From Saprospiraceae bacterium (lineage in GTDB: Bacteria > Bacteroidota > Bacteroidia > Chitinophagales > Saprospiraceae): a DNA stretch of 64,000 nucleotides. The notes under the pieces are model-generated. The model was not told the DNA's origin. It was given only the letters and a program-made list of their open reading frames with translations, and made no database searches. Positions 1-9,202 of this stretch are shown piece by piece. The stretch's first letter is position 1. Each line of letters begins with the position of its first letter. Location: positions 1 to 64,000 of the forward strand of contig JADLHT010000003.1 in the NCBI GenBank assembly GCA_020848695.1, written 5' to 3'. A program made the translations under genes and the position numbers.

Positions 1-22
1 TCATATTATAAAATAATTTTCT

Positions 23-66
23 AACCCTGAAATTACGTAAAAAGTACGGATTTCAGGGTTTTTTTA
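23..66 (+). terminator. Rho-independent terminator of a gene upstream of the window
   Basis: An 11-bp perfect stem (aaccctgaaat at 23-33 with atttcagggtt at 50-60) is followed by a run of T from 59 to 65. The loop itself can pair again (tac/gta). The T run lies on the + strand side, so it should end transcription entering from left of the window. The rest of 67-222 is AT-rich and shows nothing else recognisable. Confidence 0.7.
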
Positions 67-222
67 TTAACTTTTTTTATAATATATTTTTGATAATCAG
101 AAGCTTAGGTATTTACCGAATGAGCCTTAATAGGATTCAAAAAAAATGAATTAATTGAGTAACACACTTTCATATCAACAAATTACCAATGCAATTCTAT
201 TGAATCATTGTTGTATTATAAT

Positions 223-1215
223 TTACATTTCAAACTTTTCACCGGGCTCAAACACAGTCTGTTCAATTTTATTTTTAACAGGAGCTAAGGTTTTAAGATA
301 TTTATAGATTGCTTTTAATTCAATAGTATCCATCCTGTGAAAAGCACCCCAGGGCATAGGACTTCCATCGTGAACTCTTCCTTTATTAAATCTGGCTAAA
401 AACTCATCCTGAGACCAGCTTGCGATAACACCAGTTTCAGGATCAGGAGTTAAATTAGGAGAACGAAAAGAGAAGCCATTGCTAAATGGATCGGGTTCAA
501 AATAAAATCCACCTGCAAAAGGCTCACCAATAAAATCACCGGTCTTCAAATCTCTTTTAGTGTGGCATCCCACACAATTTGCAACATAATTGGCAAGATA
601 TTTTCCATATTCTACTGTGCTATCAATATTTACTGATTTGGCCGGTGTTCCTTTGGTTCCTTCCGGTTTAATTAGACCAAAAGCTGAAATCGCCTTTCCT
701 AGAAAGCTTAATTCAGTTCTTGGAACTGCGTGGTTGACTGGTTCTTGTGATCTTAAAAATGATACTATTGCAGTAAGATCATCATCACAAAGCTCGGCAA
801 AAGGCATAAAAGGAAATACACATTTATTAGTTGGAGATACCATGTGTCGCAAGACTCTGGCAATCTCTTCATCTTTTAGATTTCCAATACCTGTTTCTTT
901 ATCCGGAGTAAGATTAGGCGCTCTGAATGTTCCTGGAGGTATTGTAAAAGTCCAACCGCCACTAAGCGGATAAATTGCACCATTTTCAACCTCCTTAATT
1001 TTATCCATAGGCATATGACAGGTTCCGCAATGTGCAGGTCCATAAGCAAGGTGCTTTCCACGTGCGATTATCGCGCTGTCTGAGCTAGCCTTAATATTGG
1101 GATAAGGAGCTTCATAAGTTTTATCATAACTTGATTGAATAAAAATAAACAGACACACAATCAATAATACTAAAAGGATGAGTATCCATTTCAAGAATTT
1201 TAAAATTGATTTCAT
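223..1215 (-). CDS. Membrane-anchored diheme cytochrome c
   Basis: A 330-residue protein with an N-terminal membrane anchor (about residues 8-27) and two haem-attachment CxxCH motifs: CGTCH at 63-67 and CVGCH at 214-218. Each half also has the NLTPD motif and a Met-containing segment (FMPF near 137, SPMPWGAF near the C-terminus) that could give the sixth haem ligand. The halves are two tandem class I cytochrome c domains. The layout resembles the cytochrome subunits of periplasmic dehydrogenases, so it probably carries electrons in the periplasm. No dehydrogenase gene is adjacent, so the electron donor is unknown. The start is the first ATG. It appears monocistronic and minus-strand. Confidence 0.85.
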   Translation of the reverse strand: MKSILKFLKWILILLVLLIVCLFIFIQSSYDKTYEAPYPNIKASSDSAIIARGKHLAYGPAHCGTCHMPMDKIKEVENGAIYPLSGGWTFTIPPGTFRAPNLTPDKETGIGNLKDEEIARVLRHMVSPTNKCVFPFMPFAELCDDDLTAIVSFLRSQEPVNHAVPRTELSFLGKAISAFGLIKPEGTKGTPAKSVNIDSTVEYGKYLANYVANCVGCHTKRDLKTGDFIGEPFAGGFYFEPDPFSNGFSFRSPNLTPDPETGVIASWSQDEFLARFNKGRVHDGSPMPWGAFHRMDTIELKAIYKYLKTLAPVKNKIEQTVFEPGEKFEM

Positions 1216-1279
1216 ATTTTAGGTTTTTCGTTTTTTTGTTTAACAAATTTAGTTAAATTTCTAAAATATACGAAAAATT

Positions 1280-1975
1280 TTAATTAATGGATCTGTTCGT
1301 CCATTTAATTTTTGCAAGTGCACCAAGATTACATATGATAAATATCAGGAAGGTGCTTAGAAATACAAATTCAATTTCCAATACAGAATTAAAGTAGTTA
1401 TTCACCTTTCTTAGCCACATAGCAATTGGATACGGTTCCATATTAACCATTCCAATTCTCATTCTTACCAGAGTACTGATAAACTCAGTTGCAATTAGTA
1501 AGAATAAAATTAGAAATGAAATGAGCACAGGTTTCCATCGAAATCGTATGATCGCTCCAGATGCTATCCAAAGACTCGTTAAAAGACAGATTGGTAACAC
1601 AAAAAAACTCCAATAAGAGAGACCATAATTCTGAAGATCTATATTAGATCCTGATGCAGAAGGATTTTCCAGTTCTTTAAACAGTCTTTTAACATTGATA
1701 AAGTTGATTACTGTATCATCCCCTTTATTAGGAGGATAAGTTCCTTTAAGTTCAAATTTTGCAGTTGATATTTGACAAGTTACCGGTTTGTTGTTAGTTG
1801 CCTGAGCGATCATTCTGACTCCTTCAAAGTGGTCTGACAAATTTTTATTAAACCAGTTATGAAATCTGCGAGTCAACATCCTTCCAACATTGGATTGATG
1901 GTAAATGGCATAGGATCCTATGTAAGCTGATGAAAACAGTAACAATGCATATAATAACTTCTTTAGACTTATCAT
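1280..1975 (-). CDS. Multi-pass membrane protein linked to exosortase
   Basis: A 231-residue protein with about four hydrophobic segments (near residues 7-25, 120-145, 148-170 and 197-220) and a soluble, probably periplasmic, stretch between the first two. It starts 8 bp downstream of the exosortase stop codon and so is cotranscribed with it. I do not recognise a catalytic motif. Position and topology suggest the exosortase-associated membrane protein seen next to several Xrt subtypes, which would assist substrate processing or lipid/sugar attachment. That role is inferred only from its neighbour. The call is firm for a membrane protein and moderate for the exosortase link. Confidence 0.6.
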   Translation of the reverse strand: MISLKKLLYALLLFSSAYIGSYAIYHQSNVGRMLTRRFHNWFNKNLSDHFEGVRMIAQATNNKPVTCQISTAKFELKGTYPPNKGDDTVINFINVKRLFKELENPSASGSNIDLQNYGLSYWSFFVLPICLLTSLWIASGAIIRFRWKPVLISFLILFLLIATEFISTLVRMRIGMVNMEPYPIAMWLRKVNNYFNSVLEIEFVFLSTFLIFIICNLGALAKIKWTNRSIN

Positions 1976-1983
1976 TCAGTGAC

Positions 1984-2445
1984 TTACCGAACCCAATATA
2001 TAAAGTAGAGTAATGTAATTATAATAAATAAAGCTTGCCAAAATTGTATATGAAAAAACTCAAACCATTCGGGCGAGTAAACGCCCAAGAGAAACAAACT
2101 TATTAATCGTATTAAATTCACAGTGAATAATAACAATAAGCCAAGTCCAATTCCTTTTAACTTAGAAGATAATTTCTGATCTGGAAATAAACCAATTCCT
2201 GCAATGAGCATTACAGCCGGTGCTACAGCATCACATCCTTTAGATACCGACATCGTAAATTTTAAGTTGGAGAGCTCAACTTCGTCAACGTGAGTATTTT
2301 GCTGAAATACATTTAAAATAAATGAGCAGATCTTCGCATATATAGAGTTAACCGGTGTGCCAATCCAGTAATCAAACAACTCTGTTGAAGATATTACAAA
2401 ATAAGCTAAGACGATGGCAATAAATAAAATCCAAAATTTAACCAT
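1984..2445 (-). CDS. xrtH: Exosortase/archaeosortase family transpeptidase, probably exosortase H (XrtH)
   Basis: A 153-residue integral membrane protein with about four to five hydrophobic helices. It keeps the family's catalytic triad: Cys71 in SKGCDAV, Arg113 in NLIRLI and His132 in FFHIQFWQ. Exosortases cut a C-terminal sorting signal on the outer face of the inner membrane and transfer the protein to an acceptor. Subtype H is known to pair with IPTLxxWG-type signals, and the gene 100 bp upstream encodes a protein with TPTLGQWG, which is why I propose XrtH. It is short for the family (full exosortases are often 170-300 residues) but all three key residues are present. It is cotranscribed with the 231-residue membrane protein. 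Confidence 0.75.
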   Translation of the reverse strand: MVKFWILFIAIVLAYFVISSTELFDYWIGTPVNSIYAKICSFILNVFQQNTHVDEVELSNLKFTMSVSKGCDAVAPAVMLIAGIGLFPDQKLSSKLKGIGLGLLLLFTVNLIRLISLFLLGVYSPEWFEFFHIQFWQALFIIITLLYFIYWVR

Positions 2446-2481
2446 TTCATTAATGCAGACTGTAAAATTAATGATGAATCA

Positions 2482-2520
2482 ATAAAAAAGGGTAAACTTG
2501 TTTATATAAAGTTTACCCCT
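2482..2520 (-). terminator. Terminator between sorting-substrate gene and exosortase gene
   Basis: A 10-bp stem (gggtaaactt at 2490-2499 with aagtttaccc at 2509-2518) is followed on the minus strand by a T-rich stretch (the complement of 2482-2489). It should end the transcript of the substrate gene before xrtH. Confidence 0.65.
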
Positions 2521-2545
2521 GGTAGTAATTGATTTTTAATTTGTT

Positions 2546-3442
2546 TTAGTATCCTTTGGCATATTTCTTATGAAACAGATAGGTGTAAGCCAGGATGATT
2601 GAAGAGATCAATGAGCCCGGAATATCATAAGCAGTCATTTCGTAATTGAAGAATAGAACTGAAATTCCAAAAATCAAATTTACAACTAATAATATCAAGA
2701 AGCTGTATTTGATTAAATCGCCAATACTATGCTTAATAAGATTGTAATGAGTATTGCTTGAACTTGAATCCATGCTCATTTCTCCATTTCCTAAGGACGT
2801 TGATACTCGAAGTTTCTTTTGAGTAACAAGTATACTGCTGATCGAAAGGAACAACAAGGCCAAAATAATAATTCCCCATTGACCTAAAGTAGGTGTAAGA
2901 ACAGTATTGGATGCGAAACCAACCAAAAATTGTTGATCTAAGTTTGGAAATGGAGTCTTGCCTCCAGCACTAGAAGACCACCAGGGGGAGCCTCCTGCAT
3001 ATACATTCGAGTTGCAATACGCCAAACCATTAGCAGCACTTCCCTGAAATGGCGGGGCATCACTGGTTATTTCGTAAGAATTGACTTCTCCAACATTAAT
3101 TGGGATTGGCGGAATAATAGTTATTGTGTTGGCTCCAACGACTAATGAGCCAAATGGAACAACCTGAGTATGCAGTACCGGAAAGGTCCAGTCCGGTCCA
3201 TCAAAAATCTGAATTCTCATGTTGGAACCAATATGAGTTCCTAAGGTATTATAATAAAAGGTCAAGGTATTAATCAAGCCATTTGAACTGCCGCAATAGG
3301 TAAATGAACTTCCATTGCCTTGCCAGGCAAAAGTTGTTTGATCATTACACAAAGAGTTGCCTGTAGTGCATGGTTGGGCAGTCAGAATGCCTAAACTAAA
3401 AATAGATAGTAGTATGAATAAGTTGCTTCGAATTGCTTTCAT
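2546..3442 (-). CDS. Secreted protein with internal IPTLxxWG-like exosortase sorting motif
   Basis: A clear Sec signal peptide (MKAIRSN...LGILTAQ) follows the ATG at 3442. An in-frame TTG 24 bp further upstream is possible but would place charged residues before the signal, so I prefer the ATG (298 residues). The exported part is Cys-containing and beta-rich. Near residue 183 (counting from the ATG) lies TPTLGQWG, then a hydrophobic helix and a basic QKKLR cluster: the tripartite layout of the sorting signal processed by exosortase H. Unusually, the protein does not end there. A Ser-rich linker and two further hydrophobic helices with a basic tail follow. It is a probable substrate of the exosortase encoded next door. 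Its own function is unknown. Confidence 0.7.
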   Translation of the reverse strand: MKAIRSNLFILLSIFSLGILTAQPCTTGNSLCNDQTTFAWQGNGSSFTYCGSSNGLINTLTFYYNTLGTHIGSNMRIQIFDGPDWTFPVLHTQVVPFGSLVVGANTITIIPPIPINVGEVNSYEITSDAPPFQGSAANGLAYCNSNVYAGGSPWWSSSAGGKTPFPNLDQQFLVGFASNTVLTPTLGQWGIIILALLFLSISSILVTQKKLRVSTSLGNGEMSMDSSSSNTHYNLIKHSIGDLIKYSFLILLVVNLIFGISVLFFNYEMTAYDIPGSLISSIILAYTYLFHKKYAKGY

Positions 3443-3481
3443 TTTTTTAATTTTACTATTGTTCAATAATCAAAGTTGAAA

Positions 3482-3904
3482 TTATAAAATCGTAAGTTTT
3501 AATTTGAGATTGGTGTATTTGTGCTCAAGAAAATGAACAAGCTGAGAACTTCTGGGTTCCATGCTGCAATTTCCTTCTACTGTACTGCTTCCATTTAGAT
3601 TCTTATTGCAAAGGAACGTTTCTATAACGCTTCCATTTCCATTTTCGAATGCATCAATTTTAAAATTGTAATTGGTTGGAGCGGCATTACCATTAATAAT
3701 TCTTAAAAAAAGTAATTTTCTACCATTCATACTTCCGTATTGATAGGGGCTACATTCAGTCAATTGGTAATAAACGGTTAAACCATTCTGGTTATGTAAT
3801 AATTCCCATCCTACAAATTCATTGCTCGGTAAAGCACTCTCTTGAGGATTTATCGGGTTAAAGAAATGATTTAGGTTGATAAATAAAATAAGTAAAAGTT
3901 TCAT
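3482..3904 (-). CDS. Small secreted protein of unknown function
   Basis: A 140-residue protein starting at the ATG at 3904, with a short hydrophobic N-terminus (LLLILFINLNHFF) that is probably a signal peptide. The mature part is beta-rich with three cysteines (C53, C99 and C112). I do not recognise the family. It lies 39 bp upstream of the IPTL-type protein on the same strand and is probably cotranscribed, so it may work with that protein on the cell surface. That is an inference from position only. Confidence 0.55.
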   Translation of the reverse strand: MKLLLILFINLNHFFNPINPQESALPSNEFVGWELLHNQNGLTVYYQLTECSPYQYGSMNGRKLLFLRIINGNAAPTNYNFKIDAFENGNGSVIETFLCNKNLNGSSTVEGNCSMEPRSSQLVHFLEHKYTNLKLKLTIL

Positions 3905-4226
3905 ATTATAAAATAGGTTAAATAATCAGGTTGGTAAATTAAAACAGATTTTAGGTCCGATTGATGATTTTATGGTTACATCTAATTAAATTGCAACAAA
4001 AATTCCTCACCAAATTTTCGCTTAAATCCTAACAAATTTATAAAATAGTATATTATGTAACATATTTTTTTCAATAAAAAAAATAAGTATTTGCTATTGT
4101 TATATAAATCAAAATATTACATATATTTTAATAATTTAATATAAGATAATTCTACTTTTTCAATGTAATATCTTCTTGAAATTTAGATAGTTATATCTTA
4201 AATTTAGTTACCAGAGTAATCTATTC

Positions 4227-4234
4227 TATATTTG
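4227..4234 (+). promoter_or_regulatory. Bacteroidota-type -7 promoter box (TATATTTG)
   Basis: TATATTTG matches the TAnnTTTG consensus used by the primary sigma factor of Bacteroidota. It ends 10 bp before the ATG at 4245, implying a very short or absent 5' leader. The rest of the divergent 340-bp intergenic stretch 3905-4244 is AT-rich and shows no RNA gene or repeat. Confidence 0.5.
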
Positions 4235-4244
4235 TGTTTCGCTC

Positions 4245-6185
4245 ATGGATTTAAAGCTTATTTTTCTGGAATTAACTTTATTTTTTTGGATTACAAATAG
4301 TAATTGCCAGGATTGCGGATTAAAACAAAAAGAACAAGGGAGAAGATATTCTTATTATAAGATCCATACAGAACTTAATGATTCAACTCATGTGATTAGG
4401 ACGATTCAGGAAATTAGATTTAAAAATCACACGGATATTCCTCTCGATAATCTTTACTTTTATCTTTATTTGAATTCATTTAAAAATGAAAAAAGCAGCT
4501 TCCTGAAAGGTGCCAATGAGATATTTGGTAATCCGTATAAAGATAGATCTGATCTTGAATGGTCTGATTTAAAAATTCTTAAACTAAGTGTTGTTCAAAA
4601 TAAACATAGTGCTGATGTTTTGAATCATTCTCAAGCGGTTTTTTTTGATGATGGGAACAAAGATGATGAATCAGTATTGGAAGTCTGTTTGCCAACCTTG
4701 TTTCTACCTGATGATACCATAATCCTTAAATTGGAATGGGAAGCAAGAATACCCAAAGTTATTGCTCGGGCAGGTTACAGTCAAGATTTTTATCTATTCT
4801 GCCATTGGTTTCCACAGCTCGGAGTATTGGAGAAGAATACTGCCAACCAATGGTACTGGAACTGTCATCAATTCTTTAGAAGTACAGAATTTTATGGAGA
4901 ATTCAGCGATTATGATATCTGGATAAAATGTAACAAAGACTTCAAACTTTGTTCCAGCGGAGAGTTTATTGATGAGATTAGAGTAGGAAATAACTTGATT
5001 AAGCATTACCGTGCAGAAAAGCTCATTGACTTTGCCTGGGCAATTCATAAGAACTGTTATATCAGAGAATGGAAATGGAAAAATATTCAGATTAGATTGA
5101 TGCTCCCCAATGATTATAGGGAGCAGGAAGAGAGATTTGTTGCAACGATCAACTTTGGATTACAATATATGTCCACGCATTTGGCTTATTATCCCTATAA
5201 CACCTTAAGCATAGTCTGCCCGCCATTACATGCCTTACGTACAGGTCTGATGGAATACCCATCCCTTATTACGACCGGTAGTATTTTTGGTATGCCATCC
5301 TTTATACACAATGCTGAATCCTTGATCATGCATGAATTTGTCCATCAATATTTTATGGCAGTACTCGCCAACAACGAGAAAGAAGAGCCATGGATGGATG
5401 AAGGATTTGCAACTTATTATGAGGATCGCATTATTGATGCTCTATTTGGTGATCATCAGTCACTTATTCATTTTATGGGATTTAAGATGGATAATAAGCA
5501 ATTAACCAGAATGGAATATACCGGAATGAATAATCCTTCTGAAGGAATTATTGCACGTCCGGCGTGGTGTTTTACTGAAGAGACAAGAAAAGCAATGATC
5601 TATAGCAAAACAGCCACAATCTTTCACTCTCTAGAAAGAATCATTGGACAAGTTAATATGGATACGATCATGAGTCGTTATTATCAATGCTACAAATTTA
5701 CTCATCCAAGTGGTAAAGAATTTATGCAATTTGTACAAAATCAATTGTATCAACTTGTAGATTCTTCAAAAGCATTTTCAAGTTATAAGTTTGTAAAATT
5801 TGGAATATATAATGAAGGATTTATGGACTATACAATTTCGGAAGTAAAAGATTCTGCAATATCAGATTCAATGCATCATTACAGTATAGTTGTTCAAAAC
5901 AAAGGAATCTGGAATTATCCCTTAAGTGTCAAAATGATCTTTGAGGATGGAAGTAATGCAGTTGAATTTTTAAATGGAAATATCAGTCAGGAAGTTATAG
6001 AGGTAAAATCAACTAAGGTGTTAACAAAATTGCATTTGGATCCTGAGCAATTACTTCTGACGGATCTGAACTTAAACAATAACACTTATTCAATACATTT
6101 ATCGGATTATGCTTCTCTAGGGTTTAGTTATAAGCTTCAGTACTGGCTTCAGAATATTACTCACTTCATAAGTTTTCTGATTTAG
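4245..6185 (+). CDS. Secreted M1-family (gluzincin) metallopeptidase
   Basis: A 646-residue protein with an N-terminal signal peptide ending near NSNCQ. The zinc site is intact: HEFVH at 363-367 and the third ligand Glu386 in WMDEGFATYY (HExxH-x18-E). The N-terminal half is beta-rich, as in the aminopeptidase N fold, with the DIPLDNLYFYLYLN segment typical of Bacteroidota M1 proteins. A GxMEYPS segment (residues near 336-341) sits where M1 enzymes have their substrate-N-terminus-binding GxMEN-type motif. It should cleave peptides from the N-terminus in the periplasm or at the cell surface. The C-terminus ends in a beta-rich and then hydrophobic stretch without an evident T9SS signal. A membrane-protein gene follows after 10 bp. 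Confidence 0.85.
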   Translation: MDLKLIFLELTLFFWITNSNCQDCGLKQKEQGRRYSYYKIHTELNDSTHVIRTIQEIRFKNHTDIPLDNLYFYLYLNSFKNEKSSFLKGANEIFGNPYKDRSDLEWSDLKILKLSVVQNKHSADVLNHSQAVFFDDGNKDDESVLEVCLPTLFLPDDTIILKLEWEARIPKVIARAGYSQDFYLFCHWFPQLGVLEKNTANQWYWNCHQFFRSTEFYGEFSDYDIWIKCNKDFKLCSSGEFIDEIRVGNNLIKHYRAEKLIDFAWAIHKNCYIREWKWKNIQIRLMLPNDYREQEERFVATINFGLQYMSTHLAYYPYNTLSIVCPPLHALRTGLMEYPSLITTGSIFGMPSFIHNAESLIMHEFVHQYFMAVLANNEKEEPWMDEGFATYYEDRIIDALFGDHQSLIHFMGFKMDNKQLTRMEYTGMNNPSEGIIARPAWCFTEETRKAMIYSKTATIFHSLERIIGQVNMDTIMSRYYQCYKFTHPSGKEFMQFVQNQLYQLVDSSKAFSSYKFVKFGIYNEGFMDYTISEVKDSAISDSMHHYSIVVQNKGIWNYPLSVKMIFEDGSNAVEFLNGNISQEVIEVKSTKVLTKLHLDPEQLLLTDLNLNNNTYSIHLSDYASLGFSYKLQYWLQNITHFISFLI

Positions 6186-6195
6186 AAAGGCTTAC

Positions 6196-7029
6196 ATGAA
6201 TAAATTGTTTGACAAATACAATTGGTTTTGGAATCTGAAGTTTATCCTCCTTCTTTACTTGTTGTTATATGTATTGATTATTCCTGTTCGCTTAATATGG
6301 GAGTCAATTCTTCGTTCAATTATTAAACAAGAGTTTATATATGAAAGACTAATAGAAGGATATAATCAAGATATTATCTGGGATTTCTTTAGTAATTTAC
6401 CTGACAATATAAGTTTGTTGAGTAAGCCAATTTTAATTCTGATTGGATTTTACCTTTTATCAAATGTTGCAGTTAACACGACCTTGATTTATCTGAGTGA
6501 ACAGAAACGAAAGCAAGAAATTAGCTCAGTAATAAAAATTATTATAAACAATATTTTAAATCTCTTTATGAATTCGGTGTTCAGTTTGTTGATGCTGATT
6601 TTTTGGAGTGGAATATGTCTGTATATCATAGTTTTTATTTTCGATCAATTTTTTTATAAACTACCGTCAGAGGCGATTCTCATCCAATCTGCTATTGGTA
6701 TTTTGTTGATCATGCTTTTTGGATGGATGGTGCTTATGTGTATTTCAGTTATAAGTAAGAAATTGATATTGTTTGAAAACAAGCCACCAATCAGATCTTA
6801 TTTTTACGCTATTAGAATATTCTTTTTGAAAATAAGAAGTAATCTAATTGCAATTGTATTTTTTAGTGTAGCTCATTTTGTTGTTTTCTATATCTATTTA
6901 AAAATAGATAAAATTTATCCACATCAAGCCAATCTAGGTTTTATTTATGGGACTGCAATTGTGCAACAGGTATGTACATTAAGTTTATTGGTTGTGAGAT
7001 ATCTGTTTTACAGAATTATCCCACATTGA
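6196..7029 (+). CDS. Integral membrane protein of unknown function
   Basis: A 277-residue, highly hydrophobic protein with about six predicted helices (near residues 14-34, 72-95, 112-150, 160-186, 214-234 and 245-270). No catalytic or transport motif is recognised. It begins 10 bp after the M1 peptidase stop and is probably its operon partner. The Leu/Ile/Phe-rich composition and the absence of a cleavable signal fit an inner-membrane location. The function is unknown. Confidence 0.6.
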   Translation: MNKLFDKYNWFWNLKFILLLYLLLYVLIIPVRLIWESILRSIIKQEFIYERLIEGYNQDIIWDFFSNLPDNISLLSKPILILIGFYLLSNVAVNTTLIYLSEQKRKQEISSVIKIIINNILNLFMNSVFSLLMLIFWSGICLYIIVFIFDQFFYKLPSEAILIQSAIGILLIMLFGWMVLMCISVISKKLILFENKPPIRSYFYAIRIFFLKIRSNLIAIVFFSVAHFVVFYIYLKIDKIYPHQANLGFIYGTAIVQQVCTLSLLVVRYLFYRIIPH

Positions 7030-7083
7030 TCAATAGAATATTGAAATCTAACTGTAAAAAGTACTTCTTACTATATTGAATTT

Positions 7084-8724
7084 TTATCTTGCGAAAGCAG
7101 TTGCCCTTTTCTCTCGAATTACAGTAACTTTAACTTGTCCTGGGTATTGCATTTCATCCTGGATTTTTTGGGAGATCATAAATGCAAGATCATCGGCAAA
7201 TTGATCGGATACTTTTTCTGATTCTACGATTACTCTCAGCTCTCTTCCTGCTTGAAGAGCGTAGGCTTTTGAAACACCTTCATACGAAAGCGCAAGTTCT
7301 TCTAATTCGTTAATACGCTTTAGATAACTTTCAAGAATCTCTCTTCTTGCTCCAGGACGAGCACCTGAGATGGCGTCACAGGCCTGGACAATAGGTGAAA
7401 TTATATTGTTCATCTCAATCTCGTCATGGTGTGCGCCGACTGCATTGATAACAACCTCATGTTCTTTGTATTTTTCACAGAGTTTCATCCCAAACAATGC
7501 GTGTGATAGTTCTGACTCTTCTTCCGCTACTTTTCCAATATCGTGAAGCAAACCTGCACGTTTCGCCATTTTTACCTGTTTTGGATTGAGCCCGAGTTCT
7601 GCAGCCATAACGGCACAGAGATTAGCGGTTTCACAAGAATGTTCTAGTAAATTCTGTCCATAGGAGGATCTGAACCTCATTCTTCCAATCATTCTTACCA
7701 GATAAGGATCTAAGCCATGAATATCGAGATCAATGATGGTTCTTTCACCAATTTCAACGATCTGTTCTTCCAATTGTTTTTTAATTTTTGCTACAACTTC
7801 TTCAATTCTTGCAGGATGAATCCTGCCATCTGTAACTAATTTTTTCAAGGCAAGCCGCGCAACTTCTCTACGAATTGGATCAAAACTGGAGATCACGATT
7901 GCTTCTGGAGTATCATCAACCACGATTTCCGCACCAGTCGCTGCTTCTAAGGCACGAATATTTCTACCTTCTCTACCAATAATTTGTCCTTTCGTATCAT
8001 CGCTTTCAAGATTGAACACTGACACTGAATTCTCAATGGTGTATTCCGCACACATTCTTTGAATGGTTTGAATAACGATCTTTTTAGCTTCCTTATTCGC
8101 ATTGGATTTAGCGTTTTCAATAATTTCTTTTTCCAAAGAAAGAGCATCATTATTGGCTTTAGATCTAACCGCCTGCAACAATAAATCCTTTGCTTCTGAT
8201 TCCGACAATTTAGAGATTATTTGTAGTTGCTTAATCCTTTCTTCGTTGGCAGTATCCAATTCTTCTTTTTTCTTCGCAATAATTTTGAGCTGAATATCCA
8301 TATTCTCCCGCATTGCTTTAATCTCAGACTCCCGAACATCGATATCTTGCTTAACTTGTTTGAGTTCTTTTTCAGAAACGCCTAATTTTAGTTCCCTTTC
8401 TTTTAACTCAATCATCTGACCGGATTTGAAACTTTCAAACTCAGATTTTAGTCTGTTAAAGTTATCTTTTGCTTCCTGAATACGTTGTTGTTTAATCTGG
8501 TCGTGTTTCGATTCAGCTTTTGAAACAATTCGATCAGCTTTGGAGTTAGCCTCATCCATCATTCTTTGAACCGTCAGCTTTGTTTTTTCAAGTTCAATGT
8601 CTGACTGTTTGGAGATTTCTTCAATCTGTTTTTTGTTGTAATTTTTTACCAAAGAACGGGTGATAATAAATCCAAGACCTGAACCACCGATCAATGAGAG
8701 TATACTAATTATAATTGGATCCAT
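7084..8724 (-). CDS. rny: Ribonuclease Y
   Basis: Membrane-anchored endoribonuclease that starts mRNA decay. The domain order is complete. An N-terminal membrane helix (residues 3-22) is followed by a long Lys/Glu-rich coiled coil (about 25-210), a KH RNA-binding domain with [13 protein letters not shown] (about 250-310), and an HD metal-dependent catalytic domain with the GLLHDIGK motif (near residue 390) and a downstream AHHDE. At 546 residues it is slightly longer than the usual ~520. The start is the ATG followed directly by the membrane helix. It is transcribed alone. Its neighbour on the right lies 480 bp away. Confidence 0.95.
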   Translation of the reverse strand: MDPIIISILSLIGGSGLGFIITRSLVKNYNKKQIEEISKQSDIELEKTKLTVQRMMDEANSKADRIVSKAESKHDQIKQQRIQEAKDNFNRLKSEFESFKSGQMIELKERELKLGVSEKELKQVKQDIDVRESEIKAMRENMDIQLKIIAKKKEELDTANEERIKQLQIISKLSESEAKDLLLQAVRSKANNDALSLEKEIIENAKSNANKEAKKIVIQTIQRMCAEYTIENSVSVFNLESDDTKGQIIGREGRNIRALEAATGAEIVVDDTPEAIVISSFDPIRREVARLALKKLVTDGRIHPARIEEVVAKIKKQLEEQIVEIGERTIIDLDIHGLDPYLVRMIGRMRFRSSYGQNLLEHSCETANLCAVMAAELGLNPKQVKMAKRAGLLHDIGKVAEEESELSHALFGMKLCEKYKEHEVVINAVGAHHDEIEMNNIISPIVQACDAISGARPGARREILESYLKRINELEELALSYEGVSKAYALQAGRELRVIVESEKVSDQFADDLAFMISQKIQDEMQYPGQVKVTVIREKRATAFAR

Positions 8725-9202
8725 AAAAATGTTTTACAGATCTGAAAAAATAAATTTTTTATATAGGAACTTACTTTAAGAGAAGTAATTCAAAAGTATG
8801 AAACTCCTGAAATATCCGTTTTTACAGACACTTAATCAATGAATACTCTTTTATTTTGTAGCAATTTTATATTCTAAAATTTATACGCTTCTACCTGAAT
8901 TATTTTCCTATATTAGATTTAAATTTATAATTTTCAAATCTTTATATATTAAAAAAAACATAATGTATATTATATATATACACTATATATTGCAAATATA
9001 AGGATTTTTCAGATAATTGACAAATATTACCCTAATTCATAATATAAAGCTTAATTGCTAGTTTAAAGCTGAATATATAATGTGAAGCTCCTTAAATATT
9101 TTGTGGGAGAACCAATAAAGCACTCGTTTTAAAATACTTAAAATTTAAGTTTGAAAACCTGTTGCTTAATTTAGGATTAATTCCAGTGTAAATTTATTGG
9201 AT
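8725..9202. other. Intergenic stretch upstream of rny
   Basis: This 478-bp AT-rich stretch has no ORF with gene-like character. It contains an alternating TA tract at about 8963-8988 and, just beside it, a minus-strand promoter-like TATATTTG (8993-9000). A transcript starting there would give rny a leader of roughly 260 nt, or could represent a separate small RNA. I see no stable GC-rich stem-loop that would support a known RNA family. Confidence 0.4.
8993..9000 (-). promoter_or_regulatory. Possible minus-strand promoter box upstream of rny
   Basis: The + strand reads CAAATATA, i.e. TATATTTG on the minus strand, which fits TAnnTTTG. It lies about 270 bp upstream of the rny start, so it would produce a long untranslated leader. 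In such AT-rich DNA the match may be chance. Confidence 0.3.

Noticed and set aside
8725-9202. A 6S-like or other structural RNA in the gap beside rny
   Set aside because: The sequence is too AT-rich and I found no long paired region with GC content typical of such RNAs.
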